From: Stemphylium vesicarium
Taxonomy: Eukaryota > Ascomycota > Dothideomycetes > Pleosporales > Pleosporaceae
DNA: 64,000 nt
Reading direction: 5' to 3'
Assembly (NCBI GenBank): GCA_004380135.1
Contig: QXCR01000011.1
Span: 286,753 to 350,752, forward strand
Shown here: piece by piece, positions 46,331 through 57,644 of the stretch
Layout: each line of letters opens with the position of its first letter
How positions within the stretch are numbered: position 1 is the first letter of the stretch
Position numbers and translations under genes: made by a program
The notes under the pieces: generated by a model
What the model was told of the DNA's origin: nothing
The model's input: the letters and a program-made list of their open reading frames with translations, nothing else
The model's database searches: none

Positions 46331-47356
46331 CTAACTAAACCTAGCACAAAAGCTTAGCACAATGTTTCCCTTGTACTCCTTTTTACACTGCTTAGTCGCC
46401 TCCAACTCCCTCGACCTGTCAAAATTGTAAATATCCAAACACTTGCCCGCGCAATCAATCTCCACGCACGACTCCGCACTGCTGCCACAAGCCTCCTCAA
46501 ACCGCACCGTCAGACCACTCTGATAGCCAGGACACTGCTCCGTCTTGCGCTGCCAATGACGCTCAGTAGCAGTGTAATCCAAGGTAGAAGGGTTCTCAGG
46601 ATGTCCGCAGTCCAGCAGCGAGACATCGTACCACAGCTCAGGATACGTGAGGTTACTCCGTGGGTTGTTACTCAGCCCGTATTCGAACTGCGTATGGTTC
46701 ATGTCGCCAGGGCGATCAGCCCAATAGATCTTTAGTGAGATACCTTGGCCCCAGAGCGTGTTAGTTGCGGCGTTGTAGCCCTCTGTGTCGTTGCCGGATA
46801 TGTAGGTCATGCGGTAGGGTTCTGAGTAGCTGCCTCCTGCTGGAATCGAGTATACGATTTGCTCTTCGGGTGTGCCCCAGCTATCGTCTCTAAATCCGCC
46901 CAGACGAAAACCACCCTCCAGCATGAGATTGAAGGATTCTTCGCAGCCGTTGTTGATGGTTGCGTTGCCGTATATGTAGCCGATATCCTTTGTGGGCGGG
47001 TCCCAGCCATAATCCACGGTCTCGTACGGCAGGAGTGATGTCTGGATCGCTGTAGCGGGGACTCCGCTATTTGCATTGGCGACCATCCCTGGACCCCGGC
47101 TCGGCATCGCGAAAGCTGACATCCCCCCGGCACCAACTGTCGTGGGAAGAGCAGAACTCGCTCCTCCTGTCAATGAAGCTGCCATGGAAGGAGCTTGCAC
47201 GACCACAACACTCACAATCATACTTCCTGACGCGACAGGATCCAAAGGTGCAGCAGCAGTTCTTTGCACGAGGCCGTGGAAAGCGTACGACATGGTCATG
47301 AGGCCGAAGCAGAAAACCTGGAAACATATGAACAACTCTGAGGGTGGTGGGGCCAT
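46331..47356 (-). CDS. Secreted thaumatin-like / BYS1-type protein (hypothetical)
   Basis: A single-exon frame of 341 residues. The start is hydrophobic (LFICFQVFCFGLMTMSYAF, about residues 8-26), consistent with a signal peptide, and four N-glycosylation sequons (NAT, NDT, NHT, NLT) support secretion. After a Ser/Ala/Gly/Met-rich linker, the region from GYIYGNATINNGCEESF through VYSIPAGGSYSEPYR and LKIYWADRPGDMNHTQFEYGL to YPELWYDVSLLDCGHPE has the strand order of fungal osmotin/thaumatin-fold proteins of the BYS1 and antigenic thaumatin-like type. The C-terminal 100 residues carry eight Cys, suggesting disulphides. Such proteins may bind glucan or act at the wall; none of this is shown here. 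The fold assignment rests on a remembered pattern and is moderate. Confidence 0.6.
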   Translation of the reverse strand: MAPPPSELFICFQVFCFGLMTMSYAFHGLVQRTAAAPLDPVASGSMIVSVVVVQAPSMAASLTGGASSALPTTVGAGGMSAFAMPSRGPGMVANANSGVPATAIQTSLLPYETVDYGWDPPTKDIGYIYGNATINNGCEESFNLMLEGGFRLGGFRDDSWGTPEEQIVYSIPAGGSYSEPYRMTYISGNDTEGYNAATNTLWGQGISLKIYWADRPGDMNHTQFEYGLSNNPRSNLTYPELWYDVSLLDCGHPENPSTLDYTATERHWQRKTEQCPGYQSGLTVRFEEACGSSAESCVEIDCAGKCLDIYNFDRSRELEATKQCKKEYKGNIVLSFCARFS

Positions 47357-48532
47357 GTTGATTGTGACGTGGCTATGCTGTGAAGATGGGTTTCGAGATC
47401 TGGGAAGCGTCGTTGCTGGGGTAGTGTGATGACGTCGAAGTAGACAAGTTTGCGGTATTGATACAGCAAGCCTGCGTATAGAAGACCTGGATGGAGAGGA
47501 TTATAGAAGAGGGAAAGAAGAAAAGAAACAAACCCATGATTGAAGTATCTTAGTATTCATATACATGAGTCTTCTTACTCTGACTACGCTCGCAGCTAAA
47601 AGCTGACTCGCGGTGACAATGGCATTGTCTGACTGGTGTGTATGATCATGTTCTCGGAATCTGCATGACCATTTTCGCTATATTGAGATTTCCTCTTTAC
47701 ACAGATCAGTGAGTCGGGTAAACTTGCAATCGCTTCCGGGTTCGGGAGGGATAACTTCACTTGAGTGGAATTCGGGAGGAAAAATATACGACCAAGAAAT
47801 CGTACTTCACATGATATCAAGACCGAGTACATCGAGAGGTTACAGAAGCCTGGATGTGCCGTGGCAGCATCTTGATCAGACGTCGTAATTATGGTACAGG
47901 AATGTGCTAGCTTGGACGTCCTGGCTATCCATAGTGTACAGTGCCGGGAATGCTAGATATGAGGGATGTTAGCTTTACGTCGTCCAGTTCATAGATGAAA
48001 GGGGCTTTTCCGTCGCTGTCTCAGGTGTAGTGGATTTGAAGAATATACTTCGAGCGAGACTGTATTTGCCACATATAGCTATCTAGTATAACTCAATTGT
48101 CTTCCTACCTCCACCATTCAGGTCTCGGGAGGAGCTTCAAAATGTAAATGTCGTGTCAGACTTCACTCACAAACATCTGACGCATTCCGGCGCTACGAGG
48201 ATAACATCTCCGTGACTTACCTGAGTCAGCCCGCAGCCTCCAATCAGCACGGCGCCTCCCAAGCGCAACCCCAGCACGCGAGCCAGCTTCTCCGCAATCC
48301 AGACCCTCGATTTTCCTCCACATTCCGCGCCGCGCCCAATTCCGCGCTCCCGCTCATACCTGCCGACGGAACCCATACTATACTAATCCCAAGACCCGAG
48401 GTGCTTGCCATGGTGCTAGAATCCCGAATCCTCCAGGAACGCTACGTTCCTTTTTACATTTATCTGCGGCAGCGCCCTTGGGTTGGAGATTGAGAGTTAC
48501 TTTTTTGCTGTTCGCATACACATACTTCTTAC
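47357..48532. other. Intergenic, divergent promoters
   Basis: 1.2 kb between the thaumatin-like gene (leftwards) and the CoA transferase (rightwards). No gene seen. Confidence 0.55.
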
Positions 48533-50266
48533 ATGATGCCGTCGATATCCCACGCCCTCCGCACTGCGCGCACGTTTTCGCGAAGCACAACAAAGGTATT
48601 GGCAACGCTGGCATTGTCTGTGGTGTTTTAATGCGACAAAATATTGACTTGGATAGACATATCTTAATCTCTCGCGCTCATTCTCCTCGTCTCTCCGCCG
48701 CAATGAGATCAACAAAGTCTATCCCAACGCTGCCGCCGCGATCGAAGACATGTCCTCCAACAGCACCCTCCTGTGCGGTGGATTCGGTCTCTCCGGTGTC
48801 CCAGACACGCTGATCCACCAAGTCAAGAACACACCCAGCATCACCGGCATAACCGCCGTCTCCAACAACGCGGGTGTGGTAGGGGGAGGCCTCGGCCTCT
48901 TGCTCGAAAGCAAACAAGTCAAAAAGATGATAGCCAGCTACGTGGGCGAGAACAAAGTGCTCGAACAAATGTACCTCACGGGCGAACTAGAGCTTGAACT
49001 CACACCGCAAGGCACTCTCGCCGAAAGATGTCGAGCAGGCGGCGCCGGTATCCCCGCCTTCTACACACCCGCCGCCTTTGGCACAGTCGTGCAAACGGGC
49101 GAACTAGCCCTCAAGCACAACAGCGACGGCAGCGTAGCCCAATACTCGACGCCGCGTGACGTCAAAGTCTTCTCTGGCAAGAGCTACGTCATGGAAGAAA
49201 GCATAAAAGGCGACTACGCCTTCATCAAAGCGCACAAAGCCGACCGCCTAGGCAACGTCCAATTCCGCTTCAGCGCCCAAAACTTCAACGGCGCCATGGC
49301 GCGCAACGCAACCATCACCATTGTCGAAGCCGAAGAAATCGTCGAAGTAGGCACTATCCCCCCGAACGCCGTCCACGTCCCGGGCATCTACGTGGACCGC
49401 GTGATCCAATCGACAGCCGAGAAGAAGATTGAAAAGACCGTCAACGCCAAAGACCCCGCTGATGCCGTCGGCTCTGCTCTTGGCCAAGGCGACGCAGCCA
49501 GTAAACGCGAACGCATCGTCCGCCGCGCAGCCAAAGAATTCAAAAACGGCATGTACGCCAACCTCGGCATCGGCATGCCCATGCTCGCCCCTTCCTTCGT
49601 CGACCCCTCAGTAGAAGTCCAACTCCAGTCTGAAAACGGCATCCTAGGCCTCGGTCCTTACCCGCAAAAGGGCCTCGAAGACCCCGACCTCATCAACGCG
49701 GGTAAAGAAACAGTCACCCTACTCCCCGGCGCTTCGTGCTTTGGGTCTGAAGAGTCGTTCGGTATGATCCGCGCGGGCAAAATCAATCTGACGATTCTCG
49801 GCGCCATGCAAGTTTCTGCAAGAGGTGATTTGGCGAATTGGATGTTACCGGGCAAAGTCAAGGGGTTTGGAGGCGCTATGGACCTTGTGTCTAATCCGCA
49901 GAAGACAAAGGTTGTTGTTACTATGGAGCATACGGATAAGAAGGGTAGACCGAAGATTTTGAAACAGTGTGAGTTTCCGCTCACGGGTAAGGCGTGCGTT
50001 AGTCGGATTATCACAGATTTGGTAAGTTCGATCTCGATTCTTTCTGAACCTTTTTCCTTTCTCCCGGCCGTCCTATGAGAGGGGAGAGGGGTGTTTGTCT
50101 TGTGGAATGTTTTGCTAACGTTTTATTGTCATAGTGTGTCTTTGATGTCGACTTCACAGAAGGTCTAACACTAATCGAACTCGCCGATGGCGTCACCGTG
50201 GATGAAGTGCGATCGAAGACTGGTGCTGAGTTCAAGGAGGCAACCGAGATTAAGCCCATGCTGTAA
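48533..50266 (+). CDS. Succinyl-CoA:3-ketoacid CoA transferase, mitochondrial
   Basis: Three exons, 48533-48595, 48708-50021 and 50135-50266, give 502 residues. Exon 1 encodes a basic, Ser/Arg-rich mitochondrial presequence (MMPSISHALRTARTFSRS); exon 2 starts INKVYPNAAAAIEDMSS and carries CoA-transferase subunit A (LLCGGFGLSGVPDTL, GTLAERCRAGGAGIPAFYTP) and most of subunit B (YANLGIGMPMLAPSF); the catalytic Glu is in QSENGILGLGPYP. Exon 3 adds CVFDVDFTEGLTLIELADG, the normal C-terminus. The enzyme transfers CoA from succinyl-CoA to acetoacetate or related acids; in fungi related enzymes also detoxify propionyl-CoA by using acetate, so substrate range is open. The first acceptor (ATGAG) is slightly unusual, but frame and family agree. 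A third ATG at 48750 lacks the presequence. Confidence 0.93.
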
Positions 50267-50511
50267 ACATCTCTTCTTTCACGTTTACATATATCCCAAT
50301 CTACCCTACATATTCCAAACTTGTATCAAACGAGTGGGAAAGCGGAATGTTTAAGTGAAAAAGCCTTGATGCTATAAAAGCTACGGGTAATGCGAAACCC
50401 CCCTCACCAGACCTATACGAAATAATCTATCCATCCCCGTCCAAACAACAAACGATCGAAAACTTCATCAAGAAGTAGCTTGAAAACCACCATGACAAGA
50501 ATACGGCAAAC

Positions 50512-52237
50512 CTACTCCGTCCTGGTCTTACCACTGCCGCTCGCGCCATCAGTCGCCGGATCATACTCTGTATCCCTCTTTCTCGATGGTACAACCGTAG
50601 GATTAGCCTCCTTAAGCGCATCCACCTCATTAGCCTCAACATCGCTATCATCATCAAGCCCCACCTCCCTCCTACGCTGCCTCTCGGCCCAAACCTCCTC
50701 ATCCTCATCTTCACTATCCTCATCACCAACAACACCGTACCGTCCCTCACTCTCGCTGCCCCCACTGCCGTGCTGCGGATCCTTGATGAAGTTATCGATG
50801 ATCCAGTACTGCAGCGCATTCATAATGAGCGGGAAAACAAACATGACGAATGTGATTTGCAGCGCTGTGTTTCCTTCGGTCCAACGGAGGGCCCAATCGC
50901 CGATCCATGCGATCCAGGGCAGGAAGGCGAAGATGGCGAGGACGCAGAGTTTCATGCCGATTAGGCCTAGGAAGTAGATTATGGATTGCTTGAGCCACCA
51001 GGTTGCGCGGGGTGGTTGGCCGTAGTTTCCGCTGCGGATGGATTCGGGCGGGTTGGCGAGGGGCGTGCGGGCGAAGGCTGCGTGGAGGAGTTTGAGGAGT
51101 AGGACGAGGATGGGGATGCCAATTGTGGTCTGTTTGTTGTTGTTAGCTGGGTGGATTTTGAGGGTGGAGGTTGGATAGAACTTACGTCGATGGCTAGGTT
51201 CAAGAGGTAGAATGAACATGGGTTTGGCTGATCTCCCTCGCCGTTTGTTCCCGCGTACTGTGTTGTAGCGCTTGTGGTTGCTGCTACGTCGAATTTACCA
51301 GACGAAAGCATCGACATGAGCACATTTGCTAGATGCAAAAGTACGGAGCCGAAGACTTGCTTGGATACATCGAAGAACCAGATCTTCATCGGTCGCCGCG
51401 GTGACTCGCGCATCCTCTTGACCGCGAGCGAGGATACCGCAAGGAGGCCTAGCGCACCTTGTACTAGCAAAGCAAAGTCTCCAAGCAAATTGCATTCGCC
51501 ACCACCAGACTCGCCGTCCATGGGGTTTCCTTGTGCAGCAACCGGCTTGGTCGATTCAGCAGCGGGTGCTGCAGTCTCCAAAGGCTTGGTCTCTTGAGTA
51601 GCAGCAGCAGCAGCATCTTCTTGTGTCGAGGTAGATGTAGGCCGGGGTACGTTCTCCGGCGCGGCCTCTTCGTCGTTGGAATTGACATTCTCATCCGTAA
51701 TCGCAACCGTTGGTCTCGCAAGCGCAGGATCGCTGGGTTTGGCTGGTATCTCAGGTTTCGTAGATTTCACTGGCTCCGGTTCCACGCCGTCAATACCCAT
51801 GAGCTCTGTCTCGAAAACTGCGCACGCACACATGGTCAGACACAACCTCCAGAAACCACAGATCCTTCTCACATACCCAGTGTCGATCCCGCAGGAATTC
51901 TGTCACCCATGGCACGGTTTCCATACGCCAGGTTGGGCGGTATCACCAGCTTCCTTCCCTCTCCTATGCACATATCCAACAACCCCTGGTCCCAACCTTT
52001 AATCACCTGGCCCTTGCCAATCGTGAAGGAGAACGGGGTGCCGCGATCATAGCTCGAGTCGAACTTGCTGCCATCGCTCTGCAGCGTGCCCTTGTACATC
52101 ATCGACACCTTATCGCCATTCTGCGTTTTGCGCGTACATTCCACCGCCTTGGTGACCTGAACATCGAGGTCCTGTGCAAATGCTAGCGAAGGTAATAACG
52201 CCAACGGGAGGGCGAGGAGCGTGGTGAGGGGCCGCAT
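50512..52237 (-). CDS. FKBP-type prolyl isomerase fused to STIMATE-family membrane protein
   Basis: Three exons: 51877-52237, 51186-51817 and 50512-51129, for 536 residues. Exon 1 encodes a signal peptide (MRPLTTLLALPLALLPSLAF) and an FKBP domain of the ER Fpr2/FKBP2 type (KFDSSYDRGTPFSF, GQVIKGWDQGLLDMC, LAYGNRAMG). The FKBP is completed by VFETELMGIDGV at the start of exon 2, across a clean phase-1 intron. The same exon runs on without a stop through an acidic Ser/Thr/Ala linker into ECNLLGDFALLVQGALGLLAV and FDVSKQVFGSVLLHLAN; exon 3 begins TTIGIPILVLLLKLLH. These match PF12400 STIMATE / vacuolar membrane proteins (yeast Ypl162c) with about five helices and an acidic tail. A separate transcript starting at Met 51521 (MDGESGGGECNLL) is possible. 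The open frame is certain; one polypeptide is inferred. Confidence 0.8.
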
Positions 52238-53023
52238 AGCAGCGAAGGGGGTGGGGCGACAAGTTGTAAAGTCGCGCAGTCAAAAGAACAGCAAAAGCGA
52301 AAAGGGAAGGTTGTTGTGAAGATAGTCTCAGAAGACAGGCACCAGCACAATTATGGCGCACGCGGCTGATTTAAGCCACGAATGAGGCGTGTTACTCTCG
52401 GCCTTTCGGGCAACGTGTGAAGGGTGAAACACAGCCGGTGGTTGCGAAACGAGGTGCAGTTCGGACGTTTAGCTGCAATAGTACAAGACAAATAATGGTG
52501 TGTGTGTGTGTGTGTGTGTGAGCGATCAGTAAGACACGGTGACAGAGAGAGGACAGGCGCTCAACGCCAGATAATGGTGTGGGAAAGACAGCAAGCAGGC
52601 AGGCGCAGGCGCTGTCTCGACCGGCATGACCCTCATGAGGTAATTGCGGCCAAGGTGGCGCCCAGCGGCGCAATGGCGATCATCACTTTCACATGCGAGG
52701 CTGATTGGCCGCGCCCCATGACTGGCACTTGGAAACACGACATGCACTAGCACAAGTATTGGAAGCGGCATTTGCATTTGCATCCAAGCTAGATAATACC
52801 GCCGAAGATACTCGTCGAGACGATACTTTAGAACATGGGAAATGGATGTTGTTGCGGTTGCTGTTGGTGATACAAAGCGAATGTTGTCGCTCTCCTTCTT
52901 CTTCTCCTCCTTCCACTGTACGAAATGCCTGAAAACGCCACTGATGCTACAAAGAAAACAATGCCGTGGAAAATACACAAAATACAGGTGTGAAATCAAA
53001 ATAACTTATTGGAGGCATGTGTG
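52238..53023. other. Intergenic with a GT microsatellite
   Basis: 0.8 kb between two minus-strand genes. Apart from the dinucleotide run at 52498-52520, no gene or structure seen. Confidence 0.55.
52498..52520. repeat. (GT)n microsatellite
   Basis: An uninterrupted run of 23 alternating G and T on the plus strand. Confidence 0.9.
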
Positions 53024-54932
53024 CTACTCATGGTCCTCAGGTCGCTTTAGCGGACTTGTCCTCGCTGGGCTATCCACTCCCGATATTCCATTCAGACCAG
53101 GCGCGAGCTGGAGACTGTGGCGCACGATGCCTTGGCCTGGCCGTACTACGACACTGCCTCTTCTGTCGCGCTCGAGAGGGTCTACAGTGTTGACAGGCGC
53201 GTATTGGTCCTGATTCTGGAGATGCGCATTCATCCGCGCCTCTTCCCTCATCTTCTTAATCTTCATGTAGTTGTATGCGCCGATACTGCCAATCGTGACA
53301 ACAAGCCCGGTCAAGTTGATGGGCGTAAGCGGGTCCTTGAAAACGAGGTTTGCAGTTCCAATGGTAACGACCTCCTTGAAGATGCCACAAATGCTAAGGG
53401 TGACGACCGAAGTACGCTTCAGCAGAGCAAACTCGGATGAGGTCATTAGGAAGGCCAGGACTCCTGGGAACAAAAGAATGCCAACACCGAGAGCAGTGCC
53501 CTTGGTTTCGAATAGGTGTGAAAGGCCCTCCAAAAGCGCGGGGAAGCCTTCCACGGGTATCGCGAGAATTAATATGCTGATGAACATGACGGGCGCAAGG
53601 AAGAAGATGGAGGAAAATGGGTTCGCGGTAGCGGGGTTGCGTAGGAGCAGAATCTGGGTCAGGGACCAGCGGAAGCCCGAAGAGCATGCTGAGACCATGA
53701 CGAGAATGAAGCCAAGAGTATGGAAGGCAGCTTCACCAGCTACCATCATGACGACACCGGCGGTCATGATGAGGATGATGAAGACGAGTCTCCACGACGG
53801 CTGTTCGAGGCGGAAGAGGAAGGCGAAGAGCAGGACGAATCCGAGTGCGGACGACTTGCACATGGCTGTTCATGTTAGCTTTGTTTTGCGACGGGCTATG
53901 ACGACACATACTGAAAAAGGTCAACGAGATGAATTTCAAGCTCGTGTTGCCCAGACCAATGTCCATGCCAGTGGCTGCACCACACGGCCCCAGCCTGCTG
54001 AAGTAGAACCACTTGGTCATGAGGGGCTTCTTCGGATCTATCGGCTCTGTACGCGCGCCCGGAGCGTGCGGGTTGAGGGAGTCGTGTCGGGGTCGCAACG
54101 AGGGGATACAGAATAGAACGAGTGATGCGAGGGTAAATTGGACAATCATATGAAGACATGTCGTAAATAGCGGGAATGGAAAGATGTTCTTGGCCTCGCC
54201 GTCGTCCTTGGCCTCCTTGAACATCCATTTGTTGTAGACAGATATCGATATGGAGAAGAGATACCTGGCGGTGTTAGTATGTCATGGGCTCAACTTGGGT
54301 GTAGTGACTGACCATAATCCAATAAGTACGGCGTTCACCATCATCGACCGGATGAGATTCTGGTCGGCCAGCTTCTTCTCCTCTTTCGTGTAGTTGTCAT
54401 CCGGCACGATGCGCTGGTCGAGCAGGGTGTTTCTCCTCTTTCTTCTCCGGCGTCTCCGTCTGTCTCTCTTGGTGAGGCCCGTCTCCTCGTCATCCTCGAG
54501 CCCGTCGGCGCTCATGCCGTCGTCGTCTTCGGCGTCGTCGCTGTCACTTGGCGAGTCTGAGTCGGACCGGTCTGCGCCCGATGAGGATTCCTCCCCTTCT
54601 TCAGCAATGTGGTCGGAACGGCGTCGTCGGTGTTTCTTGGTGTCTTTCTTGATGGGTAGCGTGGCGCCGGCGAGGGAGGAGGAACGTCTTCGAGCAGCCG
54701 TCTGCTCATCCGTCATGGTAGGGGTAGGCGGATGTATGAGTTTCGCGATGTTGGTGCGTTGCGAGACGCTGGGCCCTGCATCCGAGTCGATGTCGGAGAG
54801 GGAGCTATCAGAGGGGAGGGAGGGCAAGGTCCTCAGAGGGAATTCGTTCCCCGGACTAAGAAGTGGCCCTTGTTGTGTAGCGGTGTCCTGTATCTGCAGC
54901 CAGCGAGTTATCCGGGCCTGCTCTGAAGTCAT
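53024..54932 (-). CDS. SLC35-type (triose-phosphate/nucleotide-sugar transporter family) membrane protein
   Basis: Three exons: 54313-54932, 53912-54264 and 53024-53865, for 604 residues. The first ~190 residues are cytosolic in character: Ser-rich, then acidic (SSSGADRSDSDSPSDSDD) and very basic (KRDRRRRRRRKRRN). From about 200 there are ten membrane helices with WYLFSISISVYNKWMF, PLFTTCLHMIVQFTL, GMDIGLGNTSLKFISLTFF, TMCKSSALGFVLLFAF and SGFRWSLTQILL, the landmarks of the TPT/SLC35 fold, closest in memory to SLC35C2 and yeast Ymd8. These export nucleotide sugars or related phosphates into the Golgi; the substrate is not known for this subgroup. Introns of 48 and 46 bp join helices 1 and 4 to their neighbours in phase. 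The soluble tail is about 60 residues. Confidence 0.88.
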
Positions 54933-55724
54933 GCTGTTCGACGGCGTTGCACCTGATTCGCTTTAGCCTTTGCTGCCAAGACGAGATGAGGCCCCAGTTT
55001 CCTGCTTCTAGCGATGAGCTAGCATCAGGGGCTTAGCGGGACGGTGCGTCAAGGAATGCTTCAGCGTGACAGAGACAATGCAGGCTGCAGGTACGTTCAG
55101 CACGCATGTTACCTGGAGGCCCTCTACCAAACAGCTGCGAGGTCCTTATTGTTACGGCGCCGTAATCTGTGACACCGGACTTGGTTCGGGGGCTCTGCTG
55201 GCCGATATGAGAGCGGCCAATCACCAACACGTGTCATCGCAAATGATTAGGCGGGGAAGCACCGCGGGAGGGAGCCAGGGCGATCCACCGCGTGATGGCA
55301 CATGGGGTCTAGACGCCTGCACCAGCGCCAGCTCCTCCGCCAAACTACTGCACGCGAGCACTTTTCATGTGTAATGCGAACCTCAAACGAGCTGCCAAAG
55401 AATATCTCCCAAAATCGTCTTCACCTCCAGCCAGTGTCATTCCGTCAGCTTCATCTTGTTTCTCTGCCAAAAGTAATCAAACGCGTGTGCACGTGCTTGG
55501 ATAAGCAAAATCATAACTGTTTGATTTTTTCCAAAGTTCGGTGTGCATGCCGTGCCTACGACGTCAGACCCTCACAGTGGATATCATGTGTGCGCCGATG
55601 ATGATGATGATGATGATGACGATGATGCGCCTGCCAGGGGAATACGCCCAAATGATATCCAAACCCGAACGCCATCCCATGCAAACCATAACAAGCAAGG
55701 AGAGAGCCCACTACGAGCGCTAGT
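54933..55724. other. Intergenic with a GAT run
   Basis: 0.8 kb between two minus-strand genes: upstream of the transporter and 3' of hymA. No gene seen. Confidence 0.55.
55597..55626. repeat. (GAT)10-like trinucleotide run
   Basis: Ten GAT units with one GAC variant at position eight. Confidence 0.85.
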
Positions 55725-57037
55725 TTAGATTGCCGCCGGTGGAACTACTGGTGCTGGCGGCAGCTGTTCTATTTGCCTAATTAAGAAACTCTTCTCATCG
55801 ATAAACTGCTCGTCCTCGGTCCTATCCTCGAGGAACGATGGGAGGAAGCGCAAGAGCTTGTCCCGGTTGCTGATGAGGATGCGTTGCACGGCGACGGACT
55901 TGTTGGGGTTGGCGACGAAGACCTGTTCCTGTAAGCATGAATCAAAACCATCATGATTATCAATACGCACCTTGAAAACGTGGAAGCCTTCATAGTTGAT
56001 CATCTTTCTGTCGTCCCTAAGCAATTTCATGATGATCTTGAGGTGCTCGCCAGAATCCACATATTGCGTCATGACGTTGTAGTTTGCCCGGTCGAGCAAT
56101 ATCTCTCCGAGCAGCTTGATCGACTGGCGCTTGGTCACGTAGCTCTCCGACTGAACCAGCATCGAATTGTACTTTGTGAAGAACGCGTCAAAGTTGGTCT
56201 GTAAGAATGTAGCCACTAGTGGCTTGTGTTTTGTCAGGATTTCCTGTCAACATGTCAGCCAGCTGTTTGACAGCACTCAAACCACGCAACCTACCCTGAA
56301 GGTATTGAATGCGTCGGCGCTGACTTCAAACGCGCCCTTGTCTATCCATCCGAAGAACTTCCAGAAGACACCGTTCCCAGTTGACGGTAGATCGGGATTA
56401 ACATTGCCCAGGTCGAGTGTCTGTCCGTCCTCCATGGGCTCGTCGTACAGAAGCAGCGCGGCGATTGCGTCGTACTTGAGCGCCTCTCGTAGTATTCCAC
56501 CACATGGCATGGCGCTCTCCCGCCTATCGTAGCCTCGACATAGCGCGATTATGATATCCGGCCTGTATGCGACAACGTGTTCCAGGACTTGCGGGGTAGG
56601 CTGACCGGCGGGCTTGTAGCGGAATGCCGTTGAGAAGATGACTTGGGCGTCTTTTCGCGATTCAAACGGAAGCTTGTGGATGTTTATGGCTAGGGCGTAA
56701 AGTAGGTCTTCGTTGAGGATGTTGGTGAGGAGCTGGAAAACAGCCTCTGGGTTAACTTCTGTGTCTTTGAGCGCATTAGCATTGCAGGCGCCATGTTGCA
56801 GAAAAGTGAAGCCTACCCAGTGTACCCTGGAGCCGAATCTTCATCTGCTGCAAGTCCAGCGCAAGCCCCTCCTCCAACTGTCACATGTTAGCCATGTTTT
56901 TCAAGCCCCACGACGCAGCCACGTAGTCGCACCTTGGGGTTGGGCTTGTCCTCTTGCCCGAGGCGCAATGTGAGCTCTTTGATGGATCTCGTGAGCTCGA
57001 GATTATTCTTCTGTTTATTTCTGAAAAGGAAAGCCAT
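55725..57037 (-). CDS. hymA: HymA/Mo25 scaffold protein
   Basis: Five exons: 56933-57037, 56817-56877, 56295-56758, 55971-56243 and 55725-55922, for 366 residues, normal for the family. It starts MAFLFRNKQKNNLELTRSIKEL, then LALDLQQMKIRLQGTL, LPFESRKDAQVIFSTAFRY, CGGILREALKYDAIAALLL, TNFDAFFTKYNSMLVQSESYVTKRQS and KLLRDDRKMINYEGFHVFK, and ends VFVANPNKS...RQIEQL: the armadillo-like repeats of Mo25/CAB39. In fungi HymA/Hym1 is a scaffold for the germinal-centre kinase and NDR kinase (MOR/RAM) pathway, needed for conidiophore development and polar growth. The last intron has two acceptors six bases apart (55922 or 55928); the first matches other family members, the second adds Glu-Gln. No lesions. 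Confidence 0.93.
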
Positions 57038-57644
57038 ATTGAGCGGATTGGGTAGTTTGCCGGGGCGGAGATCGATGTGGGACAACGGCGGCGACGTGAG
57101 GGGCTGTAGCTTGAGGCCGGGGCCGGGAAGGTGCTATCTTGATGGCGGCGACATGCAGGCGAGAGCAGGTGAAATGTATTCCGGGCACAGTGAGCTGGTT
57201 GGAGCACACAGGGGGGCCAATACGGTTTGTTGTTCGGCCTGTGTTTTGCTGTAGTGACGCTGTTGCTTGTGAATGGTCGAGGGTCAGCCCTGCAGTCCTA
57301 GCGTCCGCAGTCGGCTGGCCTGGCTCTCACCGACGCCCTTCCACTCGCCCATCACGTTAATTACCCGAGAGCGAACACTGCATGAAAAGTGAGCGGACGC
57401 CGTCGTGCAGAAAATTGCTTTGTTTTCCCTTGGTTCTATCTAAGGAGAAATACTCTCCAGGCCGCAGCTGAGCGGCGGTAATTATCCCATGCGCGCGGAA
57501 ATGCTCCGCGCATTTCCAAATCGCGACTATGTAACGCGAAGCTTACTGAGTGAGGAGCTTTTAATGACAGCAATTCCCTGCCGGTAGGTCCAGGAAATAT
57601 CTCATCTGTATTCCAGACGCGTCATGTCTACCCTAGTGGCTCTT
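57038..57644. other. Intergenic
   Basis: 0.6 kb between two minus-strand genes: upstream of hymA and 3' of the kinase gene. No gene seen. Confidence 0.55.

Noticed and set aside
53271..54116. 281-codon plus-strand frame opposite the SLC35-type gene
   Set aside because: Antisense shadow; the minus strand has the transporter motifs and splice sites.
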